Shown: one piece after another, positions 1 through 8,139 of the stretch
How positions within the stretch are numbered: position 1 is the stretch's first letter
Layout of the letters: each line of letters starts with the position of its first letter
Source of the DNA: Bacteriovoracaceae bacterium UBA4096
GTDB lineage: Bacteria; Bdellovibrionota; Bacteriovoracia; Bacteriovoracales; Bacteriovoracaceae
Direction: 5' to 3'
Assembly (NCBI GenBank): GCA_002381945.1
Contig: DFXY01000040.1
Location: 9,058-36,893, forward strand
DNA: 27,836 bases
Position numbers and translations under genes: made by a program
Notes under the pieces: model-generated
What the model was told of the DNA's origin: nothing
Databases searched by the model: none
The model's input: only the letters and a program-made list of their open reading frames with translations

Positions 1-3000
1 CAAACCCCGACTTATCAGGAGCCAACTTTTCCTTTATCCGGGATATTTATTCAAGAAGGCTCTGTTCAAACCAAAACCAATATCACTCTTCCTGTAGATT
101 TTGATGATTCATTCCTATTAAGAGGAAAAGAGCTCTCTCTTTATTTGAGAACCGTTCCGAATACAACTAAGTTTTGTCTGGTCGGTAGGTATAACTACGA
201 AGTGGGCTCGGACAAGTTCCTGGTCATGTCCGCCAAGGCAAAATCTTTCACTGACTTAATAAATAAAACGACAGAGTTCTATCTTCAGGTTGAACCTTCT
301 AACGACTCTGCCAATCAGAATGATTGTCTGACCTACAATTTATCCAATACTCTTTACGCCAACCCAACGACGTCTACTTCAACTGTCAGTTTAAATTTTA
401 GCTTCAATCAACTTTGCACCAATTGTACGACATCCGTCACCAGTAGTGGCCTAAAGCTTTACTTTGTTAATGGCGAGGAAGCTTCTACTTTGAATGTCAG
501 TTCTATCATCATGACTTTATCTGGAAATACTGGTTCAAGTACAAATGGTTGTAGTGAATCAACTGCGTGTAAGGCCAGGGGGTTTGATTGTTGTCTGCAA
601 TCTCAATGTGTAAACGATGGTGCTCTGAAACCAGGGGCCATAAACCTGCCGGGTTTCCTATCAGCTCAGGAAGATGTAAGGCTAAACCCTAATCGATATG
701 TCATTTATCCTCAGTATTATTTTGTATGTGAAACACGTCCGGAAACAGAGGGACCGATTTCCGGAACCCCTACAACAGACCCTACATATGAAGCGGCCAT
801 TCGCCTGATGGAGTTAAGACAACTGTATAACTGTATCAATAAAGTGGATGGTGAATTCTCTCACTGTACATTGAAGTTCATGGAAGCTTCAAAAAGTATT
901 CCGGGGATTTTCTCGGGTGCTCCAAGCTATTTTGACGATGTTAATTTTTCAACTTTAAATCCGACTCTTGGAACTGGCGACTATGCTAATAATATCGTCA
1001 AAATCCTTTATGCCGGTCAGACTCTGTATGAACAAAATAAAACACCGCTGTCTGGTGGTTCATTTGTAGCGACATCCGCCAATGATAATTTAAGCTCAAC
1101 TCAAGGTGTAACCATCACGGCCCCCTTGCCTGCCAATGCTCAGGATGACAATCTCTACATTACTTATAAAGTGGATGGCACTTGTGAGAAGGTAGGATCA
1201 ACTCTGGCAAAATGTACTAAGACCTACATCCATGCCTCTTCTGATGCCACTTCAACCATGTGGCATAATGGTTCTAAGACATACCTATTACCGACTTATG
1301 CTGACGTATCAAGTGAAGCAAGTCTCATTGTTAAAGTTAGCGGGATCGTTGTTCCAGAAGATTCTTACACCTGGACCAAGGCCACATCCCCGAATCGTAT
1401 TGTCTTCAACAACAGCTATGCCATTTATCAGAACCAAACAGTAGAAATCACTTATTTTGTGACTTCTAATGCGGCCAACTTGATTAAATTAAGAAGTTCC
1501 GTTCAGGATAAGGTCAATAGCATTTGCAGTTGCTCTTCAAGCCTTAAGTGTAACTTGAAGCCTGTCATGGATACTAACAATACTTCCGTGGTTAATTATG
1601 AGTGTACTTATCCAACTGCTGCCAGTACGGAGCCACCAGTTAATCAGACAGTTTATGTTTCAAATAAAAACATCGCTCACCGCTATTTTGATACCAATGG
1701 AGTCAGCTACGATGAAGATTATAGCTCGGCCCTTCCGCAGGAATTAACCGCCTTCAGTTACCAGAACAGCAATGTTTTAAAGCCTAATAATGTAGACAAT
1801 TATGTCGGCTTCAATGAGATCTATGGTTCATTCAATACTTCCGGAACATATGTCGCCAAGCCTGCCAAAATGGTAAGAGTAAAAAAAGACAAGCTCTATG
1901 ACATTCTGGTGAGTTCGGGAGTATTTTCAAGTTGCATCACTTGCGGCTCAGATTACTATTCTTCTTTGCAAAAGATTTTTCCGCAAAATTTTTCAGGTCA
2001 GGCCGGCGGTTATTCTCCTGATAATTATGAATCACGTCGTGAAAACAATGCCAGCCTTTATCGCGCTGACGACCTCCTTTATGGACGTGCTTGTTTTGTA
2101 CCGGCGACCATGATTCCCTGGACCCACGTAACTTCGGGCAACCCCCGAGATCAACGTCGGGCCAGATTAACTGCCCAGCATTTTCTCTTTGCCAATGGCT
2201 ACAATAGAGATTGGTACGGCTTTGATTATGGCTCTCTGATTGGATCGTTTGACGGAGTCAGCTGGTTTTCGATTGGTAATCAGAGGAGAATCAAAGCGAC
2301 CACTGGGAAACTTTACCTGGCCGTAAACACCTACCTTGGAGATCTAAGTGTAGATAGTAACTTTAATGTCACTGTTTCAGAAACTTCCGTCTATTCATCA
2401 GACATTCCTGACCATGATACGGAAACAGATGGGGCCCAATGCCAGCAGTCCCATTTTTGTTCAAACGATAACGATTGCTTCAGACAACTAGGTTATGATT
2501 ATTCTTGTCAGAACGTCGCCTCTCTTACCACTAGCTGGCCTCAGTTTGATGCCAATGCTTCTGAAATCTTAGGCTCATCAGTTCGATCATTAGTATCCCT
2601 GATTGGAGGATCCAATAGTCAGGCCAAACGCTGTGTTTATCGTGGACGTGGGGCCCCTTGCCTACCTAATCTTGATGAAGCTTTAACTAAAGTAAATTTC
2701 AACGGCTCCAGTCAAGTCGGGACTCTGACCTGCTCTCCTAATAATTCATGTCAACCTCTCTCAACCCAAAATAGATTTAATGACCGTATATCCAGATTTG
2801 CCAATACGCCTTCGGCACAGAATATTGCAGAAGCATCGCCGACGAAATCAGATATTGTAGGCCATGGCGCCAGAATTATTCTTAGACCCTATGATTATTA
2901 TGGAACGAAATCGATGCCTTCGGGCGCACTAGGGGCGATGAATGCAAATAAGGTTGAGGCACTTTGTGTTCCTGGGAAGTATATTGCCGCTTCAACAGAT

Positions 3001-4797
3001 AACTATGATCTAAATCAAAAGATCCCTTCTAATCGCATCGATTCCGCAGATAAACTTTTTGGAGTCGGGCCGACCATCTCAAGCATGATCTCTCCCCGCA
3101 CTTTGAATGCCTGTCCGGCAACCGATGCGGCAGGAAACAGTATGCAGTTGTTTGATCTCCCACTTGGAGATCCATCACTTAATATGTTTACTATTAGTCA
3201 GAACCTATCTTCTAACTTACTTGATCTCGCTCCCCTTCGAAATCTGAATATTTTCAGTTCAACTAACGGCTCTCAGATTACCAGCGTAGGTTATCAAAGA
3301 AATACCTGTTTAAGAGCTCCTGGTGCCTCATGTTTCTCAGATATGGAGTGCGCTCCATCACCACATGTGGCCTCAAAGGCCCGCTCAGCAAATCTCGCTA
3401 CCGTTCTTAATTCGGCTGAGGCCAAATATTGGGAAGAAGAGCTGGTTTGTGGAAACCCTGATTTTAAAGTCCTGGATGGTGGGTTTAAAAATCCAAGCTT
3501 CGATATTAAGAAGAATAAATGCTGCCGAGAAATCGGTAAAATCCTGACCGTGTATACTCAAACCGATTCCTCCGCCTACCAATGGTGTGATAGTGGAAAA
3601 AACATTAAAGTTGCAGGAGTTAACACCTCATTGGCCACTACCAGTAGATACTCACGCGTTCATACGGGTTACGACAAGATGACCTGTGATACTAACCTCA
3701 TGAGTTCAACAAAATCCTTTGCACTTTCAATTGCGGCACCCGACTCCTATGAGAGGATGAGGCAAATCCTGGGGCAATACAAAACCTTGGACACAATAAA
3801 TCAGCGAACTTGTTGTACCCAAAACTGGGTTCGTAGTTTCGCTACTGAAAATGGTGGTGGTCACACATTCGCAAAAACTAAAATGCAGACTATAGATAAG
3901 GCCATGTTCAAACACCTGAGTTGGGGACCAGAGAACAATAGTGTCATTGGTGTGGTAGATGAACCATTTGAATGTGATCCTGACAACTATACGAATGCAT
4001 CTTGTGAAATTAAAAATCTTACTCCTACTGAAGAAGACCTTTACCTGACCTGGGCCGGCTCTCTTGAATTAATTGGTATTCCTCAGGTGGCCATCAAGAC
4101 CAATGATGAAGTCTTTAAACTCGTAAATGATAATCAGGAAGCCTATGCGGGCAAAGCTCCTTTGACCGATACAGATGGTAGACAAATATTATTACCTGTA
4201 AGTAATGCTACGGCTGACTTTTCATTGGCGGCCAATCAGAGATACTATTCAGCTGCCAACTACACGCAAATGAATATGCCTAATAATACTCTTAAAAAAG
4301 TCTTTTCAGAAAATGAATTCAACTGTTGTATTCCATCTGGTCAACAGGTTCCTCAAATGACAACAGCATCACAATGTTGTACGGGCTTTAAGGCCACTAA
4401 TGATGGAATTCATCGATGCTGTTTACCGGATTTTACCAACGTAACCGTTTACATGAACCGCTATGTTTCTTCAGAAGGACGAGGACTACCGGATTCTTCA
4501 TATGATCAGGCGACCGGATATATTAAAGATCCAGGTCAAGTGAAGCTTCTTGCTGCTCAGAAAAATCTCTGCTGTTCAGGTAAGGCCATGACAGGAGTTG
4601 CCATCAGTAAGCTTTCAATCCCGCTTTCTGGTGGAACATATAAGCCGGCCTCGGCCAATACAACCACTAATCGCTTTAATTACCGCACTGATGAGGTTGA
4701 TAACAATGAAGGCTCTATCGGATCAATCTTTGATGCCGGAGTTCGCTGGAATAATCATGTCTATTGTGTCCCAGAGAATTTTGGCGACGATAATTAA
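1..4797 (+). CDS. Giant Cys-rich exported protein, 5'-partial, unknown family
   Basis: I do not recognise a family. The reading frame is open from base 1, so the start lies to the left of the window; the first in-window start-like codon (TTG at 145) is not a likely true start. At least 1598 residues are present. It has about 52 cysteines, including seven CC pairs (for example in DCC, KCC, TCC and RCC contexts), clustered in short blocks such as residues near nt 550-620, 2440-2510, 3300-3360 and 4320-4590. These blocks are spaced like small disulfide-knotted modules (C-x-D-x-E-C, CC-x-x-x-x-C). Between them lie Asn/Ser/Thr-rich segments with a beta-rich look and no membrane span. This fits a secreted or surface protein folded by disulfides in the periplasm or outside; that location is inferred, because the signal peptide is not in view. 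It ends 2 bp from the opposed uppP gene. It could be an adhesin or other extracellular factor, but no function can be assigned. Confidence 0.85.
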   Translation, partial: QTPTYQEPTFPLSGIFIQEGSVQTKTNITLPVDFDDSFLLRGKELSLYLRTVPNTTKFCLVGRYNYEVGSDKFLVMSAKAKSFTDLINKTTEFYLQVEPSNDSANQNDCLTYNLSNTLYANPTTSTSTVSLNFSFNQLCTNCTTSVTSSGLKLYFVNGEEASTLNVSSIIMTLSGNTGSSTNGCSESTACKARGFDCCLQSQCVNDGALKPGAINLPGFLSAQEDVRLNPNRYVIYPQYYFVCETRPETEGPISGTPTTDPTYEAAIRLMELRQLYNCINKVDGEFSHCTLKFMEASKSIPGIFSGAPSYFDDVNFSTLNPTLGTGDYANNIVKILYAGQTLYEQNKTPLSGGSFVATSANDNLSSTQGVTITAPLPANAQDDNLYITYKVDGTCEKVGSTLAKCTKTYIHASSDATSTMWHNGSKTYLLPTYADVSSEASLIVKVSGIVVPEDSYTWTKATSPNRIVFNNSYAIYQNQTVEITYFVTSNAANLIKLRSSVQDKVNSICSCSSSLKCNLKPVMDTNNTSVVNYECTYPTAASTEPPVNQTVYVSNKNIAHRYFDTNGVSYDEDYSSALPQELTAFSYQNSNVLKPNNVDNYVGFNEIYGSFNTSGTYVAKPAKMVRVKKDKLYDILVSSGVFSSCITCGSDYYSSLQKIFPQNFSGQAGGYSPDNYESRRENNASLYRADDLLYGRACFVPATMIPWTHVTSGNPRDQRRARLTAQHFLFANGYNRDWYGFDYGSLIGSFDGVSWFSIGNQRRIKATTGKLYLAVNTYLGDLSVDSNFNVTVSETSVYSSDIPDHDTETDGAQCQQSHFCSNDNDCFRQLGYDYSCQNVASLTTSWPQFDANASEILGSSVRSLVSLIGGSNSQAKRCVYRGRGAPCLPNLDEALTKVNFNGSSQVGTLTCSPNNSCQPLSTQNRFNDRISRFANTPSAQNIAEASPTKSDIVGHGARIILRPYDYYGTKSMPSGALGAMNANKVEALCVPGKYIAASTDNYDLNQKIPSNRIDSADKLFGVGPTISSMISPRTLNACPATDAAGNSMQLFDLPLGDPSLNMFTISQNLSSNLLDLAPLRNLNIFSSTNGSQITSVGYQRNTCLRAPGASCFSDMECAPSPHVASKARSANLATVLNSAEAKYWEEELVCGNPDFKVLDGGFKNPSFDIKKNKCCREIGKILTVYTQTDSSAYQWCDSGKNIKVAGVNTSLATTSRYSRVHTGYDKMTCDTNLMSSTKSFALSIAAPDSYERMRQILGQYKTLDTINQRTCCTQNWVRSFATENGGGHTFAKTKMQTIDKAMFKHLSWGPENNSVIGVVDEPFECDPDNYTNASCEIKNLTPTEEDLYLTWAGSLELIGIPQVAIKTNDEVFKLVNDNQEAYAGKAPLTDTDGRQILLPVSNATADFSLAANQRYYSAANYTQMNMPNNTLKKVFSENEFNCCIPSGQQVPQMTTASQCCTGFKATNDGIHRCCLPDFTNVTVYMNRYVSSEGRGLPDSSYDQATGYIKDPGQVKLLAAQKNLCCSGKAMTGVAISKLSIPLSGGTYKPASANTTTNRFNYRTDEVDNNEGSIGSIFDAGVRWNNHVYCVPENFGDDN

Positions 4798-4799
4798 GC

Positions 4800-5615
4800 T
4801 TAGTACAGGGCATAGGCCATAAGTATGGCAATTAACCATCTATAAAAAGCGAAATACTTTAACTCGATTTTAGCAATGAGTTTCATAAAGAAATGAATTG
4901 TCGCCCAGCCTACAAAAAATGAAGCCCCTACTCCGGTCAAAAGAATCAATAATGAGGAATCATTCTGAGTTTTCATCAGATCAGGAACTTCCTTGAAGAT
5001 GCCTGCAATAATAATGGGAAGTGAAAGTAAGAATGAGTATGCCCCTGCTTCTTTTCTGCGCATTCCAAGAAGTAGGGCCATGGTTAAGGTGATGCCAGAA
5101 CGGCTGACACCAGGAAAAATGGCAAATGCTTGTGCCAGACCAATTAAAAAAGCTAGCTTCCAATTAAACTTAAGGGCCATAGGAGAACTTAGAAGATTCT
5201 GATTTTTACTATTTTTCCAATCAGAAAACCAAAGGAGCCCACCAAAGGCCGAAAGATTAAACATAATTATCCACGGATTCCTGGCAAACTTTGCAATTGG
5301 TATGAGCAGTAAGATAAAAAAGACACTGGTAAAAGTAGACAGTATAAAGTTTCTTACAAACCATTGATCCTCACTGCCTGTCTTAAAATTAGCAAGTGAA
5401 GGAGTGAAAGTTTTAGCATAACGAAATATATCTTTACGGAAGTAAGTAATCACTGCCAGTGCCGTTCCTAAATGCATCATCAGATCAAAGACGACACCAG
5501 GATCATCAATTTTCATCACATATGGTAAAAGCGCTAAATGGCCACTGCTACTAATAGGTAAGAACTCAGATAAACCCTGAATGATACCGTAAACGATAGC
5601 CTCAATAAAACTCAT
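4800..5615 (-). CDS. uppP: Undecaprenyl-diphosphatase (UppP/BacA)
   Basis: Integral membrane phosphatase that converts undecaprenyl pyrophosphate to the monophosphate, recycling the lipid carrier for peptidoglycan and other envelope polymers. The N-terminus holds the family signature QGLSEFLPISSSGHL (residues 13-27) with the catalytic-region Glu17 and His26. The second signature PGVSRSG lies near residue 170, followed by several hydrophobic helices. The 271 residues match the usual length of about 270. The position held by the first Glu of the E. coli motif is Gln13 here, a variant I know from other members. The ATG has an AGGGAT ribosome binding site that overlaps the TAG stop of the upstream FHA-RDD gene, with 9 bp between the genes, so the two are probably cotranscribed and translationally coupled. 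The 3' end faces the giant Cys-rich gene with 2 bp between stops and no terminator. Confidence 0.96.
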   Translation of the reverse strand: MSFIEAIVYGIIQGLSEFLPISSSGHLALLPYVMKIDDPGVVFDLMMHLGTALAVITYFRKDIFRYAKTFTPSLANFKTGSEDQWFVRNFILSTFTSVFFILLLIPIAKFARNPWIIMFNLSAFGGLLWFSDWKNSKNQNLLSSPMALKFNWKLAFLIGLAQAFAIFPGVSRSGITLTMALLLGMRRKEAGAYSFLLSLPIIIAGIFKEVPDLMKTQNDSSLLILLTGVGASFFVGWATIHFFMKLIAKIELKYFAFYRWLIAILMAYALY

Positions 5616-5624
5616 ATAAAATCC

Positions 5625-7916
5625 CTAAATAGTAGTCGTATTTTGAATACCAAAATATTCGGTATTATTATTTTCCAGGGCATCAAGTAAATCATTGAAA
5701 TTTTCAAGGAGTTTTTCTTTAGGCCCCTCTGCTTCAGTCTCTGAAGTATTACTTGCTCCAGGCAGGGCTTCAATTAATTTCAAAATAAGCTTGGACTTGG
5801 TTTTCCAAAGATCAAGTTCAACCGGATCAGCTTTATTTAAAACGGCCGCAGATGTTTCGAAATAGTAAGCATATAATGCCTGGGCTTTTTGTTCGGAAAG
5901 AAGTTTGGCCTTAAAATCCTCTCTCGAAAAAAGATCAAAGACATCTAAAGGACTCATCACCTCTTTTTGTGCAAATTCAAATTCAGGCAGCCAGTCAGTT
6001 CTATGTAAATTAAACTTATAAAACTTAGAGGCAACTAACTCCGAATTCTCTCGCTTACCATAAGAGATTTTCATAATTCGTCCCTCACCTTTAATAAGCG
6101 GGATAATCAAATCAAATGGCTTCTGCTTTTTGAATCCGATTTTCATGAAGTAAGCATTTCCAATTTTCAGGAAATTAATCTGATCAAAATCTTTATATTC
6201 AATCAAGCTCAAGAAAGAAGACTTATAGTTTACTAATCCTCGGATAAGAAAAGTTTCACTTTGCATGATCTCAAAAGCATTATCAACACTTAGTGAAAAA
6301 GCTGTTTTAGTGAATTCTATGAATTCATTGGCAAAGGCCGTATTAGAAGCAACATCATTAGTTGTCTTAAAAGCAGGATTATTTTCCAAAGACTCATACA
6401 CAAAATTATAAATCTGAGGATATTTTTCATACAGAGGAACATTCCCTCTCATTCCGATACCAAGAAGCTGGCGGAGATCAAATGTTTTTAAAATCTCAAC
6501 TTCAATCTGCCTCTGTAAGTCTCTTTGATAAAAAATAAGACTACTCTTCACATTCAATTTACTTTTGATTCCCTGAAACCTGAAATTAGGAATAATTGAA
6601 AGTTCATTAGTGTCATAAGTTATTTTCACATTCAACGCCTTACTGGCGTCCGTCACTGGCCGGGCAGATTCTCCCTCTGTCGCTGAAACTGGAGCATTGA
6701 TTTTTACTCTTTGTTCAATTCGGTCATTAATCCCAATCGGCTCCGGAGGCTCAAGTCCTTCAAGTAGCGGAGAAACGATAGCAAACCCCAAGAGCATAGG
6801 GAGAAACAGTATCGTCCCAAGAATGGCATTAAATTTGGATACAACATAAATATTAGTGAAAGTTATAACTTCTTTAAAAGTTCTGCGGGAGATAACCGCA
6901 GGTATATCAAAAATAATAAATGGCCAGGTAAAGACACCAACAATAACACGCAAGACCCCACCAACTCTTGCCCATAGAGGAGATTTGCTGGCCCTGATCC
7001 CCAGTATAAACTCTGAAAGACTCACACCCAATATGAGTGTTGAGAACATCCGCATGAGGATGAACATTAAAAATAACGGACCAACATGAAAGGTACTGGA
7101 TAAAAAAACATAGATGTCTTTGAGCATGGAAGCCACAAAGTTATTTTCTTGCTCAATTTGCTCCATGAGAGCTGACCAATCAAGATTGAAAATATCACCT
7201 ATGAAGGCAGGGAAAAAATCCAGGAAACTTCTAAATTCATCAAAAGGTAAAAGAATGACTAATAAAGAATAGGAAAGCAATAAATCACAAACAACTGCCA
7301 CCAAACGAATAAGGCTATTAGCGGAGTATTGATTTGATATAGTGGCCAAGTACTGGCGCTTGACCTTTTTAGGGGGAGGCATCTGCTTCTCTAGCTCTTC
7401 ATCTTCCTCATCTTCCTCAACTTCCTCAACTTCCTCAAATTCTGCTAGTTCTTCCTCAGAAGTCTCTTCTTCAGGAATCTCGGGCAGCTCCTCATCTTCC
7501 TCAGGAAGATCAGGAATCTCCTCTACAGGGGCAGCTGACACACCAACTTTGAGTCTTAACTCCAAATCCCCTACATTCACAACATCACTTTCTTCTAAAA
7601 TAATGTATTTACTGGGAGGGATTTTTTTTCCATTGACCATAGTCCCCGTCAGGCTGCCATGATCAATCACCGATACAACTTCCTGTTGCAGGATAAAACT
7701 GGCATGACGAGGAGATACCGAGGGATCTGCTATGATAATGTTGCCAATTTCGCTTCCAATCGAAAGCTGATGTTTCAAGGCATAGACGGGGGTATCTTCC
7801 ATGTTGCTCAATTCGAGCTCAAAGACCTTACTATATTGAAGCTTCTCGACCTCTAAAGGGTCCTTAATGCCATCATTATTGGGCACTGATTTACGTTTAA
7901 ACAGCTTTCCAAGCAC
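5625..7916 (-). CDS. FHA domain - acidic linker - RDD membrane protein
   Basis: Multidomain membrane protein of 763 residues. Residues about 45-124 form an FHA (phosphothreonine-binding) domain, with Ser68, Arg70, His71 and Asn95-Gly96 at conserved positions; the usual Arg after the first Gly is Ser55. Residues 132-177 are a run of Glu/Asp. Residues about 200-385 are an RDD-type membrane domain with Arg204-x-x-Ala-x-x-x-Asp211 and about four hydrophobic spans (207-224, 280-298, 320-343, 364-383). The C-terminal 370 residues are soluble and unrecognised. The start is GTG, chosen because AGAGGA lies 8 nt upstream and no in-frame start precedes it. It is the first gene of a pair with uppP. The architecture suggests an inner-membrane protein responding to Ser/Thr phosphorylation. 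RDD families have mixed functions, some in transport, so the role is open. The altered FHA Arg makes phosphopeptide binding uncertain. Confidence 0.85.
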   Translation of the reverse strand: MLGKLFKRKSVPNNDGIKDPLEVEKLQYSKVFELELSNMEDTPVYALKHQLSIGSEIGNIIIADPSVSPRHASFILQQEVVSVIDHGSLTGTMVNGKKIPPSKYIILEESDVVNVGDLELRLKVGVSAAPVEEIPDLPEEDEELPEIPEEETSEEELAEFEEVEEVEEDEEDEELEKQMPPPKKVKRQYLATISNQYSANSLIRLVAVVCDLLLSYSLLVILLPFDEFRSFLDFFPAFIGDIFNLDWSALMEQIEQENNFVASMLKDIYVFLSSTFHVGPLFLMFILMRMFSTLILGVSLSEFILGIRASKSPLWARVGGVLRVIVGVFTWPFIIFDIPAVISRRTFKEVITFTNIYVVSKFNAILGTILFLPMLLGFAIVSPLLEGLEPPEPIGINDRIEQRVKINAPVSATEGESARPVTDASKALNVKITYDTNELSIIPNFRFQGIKSKLNVKSSLIFYQRDLQRQIEVEILKTFDLRQLLGIGMRGNVPLYEKYPQIYNFVYESLENNPAFKTTNDVASNTAFANEFIEFTKTAFSLSVDNAFEIMQSETFLIRGLVNYKSSFLSLIEYKDFDQINFLKIGNAYFMKIGFKKQKPFDLIIPLIKGEGRIMKISYGKRENSELVASKFYKFNLHRTDWLPEFEFAQKEVMSPLDVFDLFSREDFKAKLLSEQKAQALYAYYFETSAAVLNKADPVELDLWKTKSKLILKLIEALPGASNTSETEAEGPKEKLLENFNDLLDALENNNTEYFGIQNTTTI

Positions 7917-7944
7917 TCTGCTTATCCTCTTAAAAACCTATGGA

Positions 7945-7974
7945 ATTACACTAGTTTAGTTTCACTTTTTTCAA
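7945..7974 (-). promoter_or_regulatory. Putative sigma-70-type promoter of the FHA-RDD/uppP unit
   Basis: On the minus strand TTGAAA (7974-7969) is followed after 18 bp by TGTAAT (7950-7945), each matching 5 of 6 consensus bases. Transcription would start near 7938, giving a leader of about 20 nt that contains the AGAGGA ribosome binding site before the GTG start. This was predicted by eye only. Confidence 0.55.
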
Positions 7975-8009
7975 GGAGATTGCCAAGAAATTAGAGGTCT
8001 TAACCCTTT

Positions 8010-8069
8010 TAGTAGGTAGGCCCCTTGCTAACCATTACAATAAAGGAAGACTAGATCTGTAACCTACTA
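8010..8069. repeat. 8-bp inverted repeat in a divergent intergenic region
   Basis: TAGTAGGT at 8010-8017 and its exact reverse complement ACCTACTA at 8062-8069 are separated by 44 bp. They lie between the divergent FHA-RDD gene and the 1008-residue exported-protein gene. The spacing is too wide for a tight hairpin but possible for two half-sites of a looping regulator. It could also be chance. Confidence 0.3.
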
Positions 8070-8077
8070 GGAATCTC

Positions 8078-8105
8078 TAACTTTTTTTCGCTGAAATGCC
8101 GAAAA
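8078..8105 (+). promoter_or_regulatory. Possible FliA (sigma-28)-like promoter
   Basis: TAACTTTT (8078-8085), 12 bp, then GCCGAAAA (8098-8105). The FliA consensus is TAAAGTTT, 11 bp, GCCGATAA, so the -10 block matches 7 of 8 and the -35 block 6 of 8, with one extra spacer base. It lies 34 nt before the ATG at 8140, leaving room for the AAGGGA ribosome binding site. No better sigma-70 promoter was seen in this gap. Low certainty. Confidence 0.3.
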
Positions 8106-8139
8106 AACAAGAAGATACAGATTATTCAAGGGAAATGTT

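Noticed and set aside
145..147. TTG as the start of the giant Cys-rich gene
   Set aside because: The frame is open to base 1, no ribosome binding site precedes this TTG, and an exported Cys-rich protein needs a signal peptide, which is not found here.
7342..7662. A + strand open frame of 106 codons encoding long Ser runs
   Set aside because: It is the complement of the Glu/Asp-coding run in the FHA-RDD gene (GAA/GAG read backwards gives TTC/CTC and, in this frame, Ser codons); no ribosome binding site and no signal or domain.
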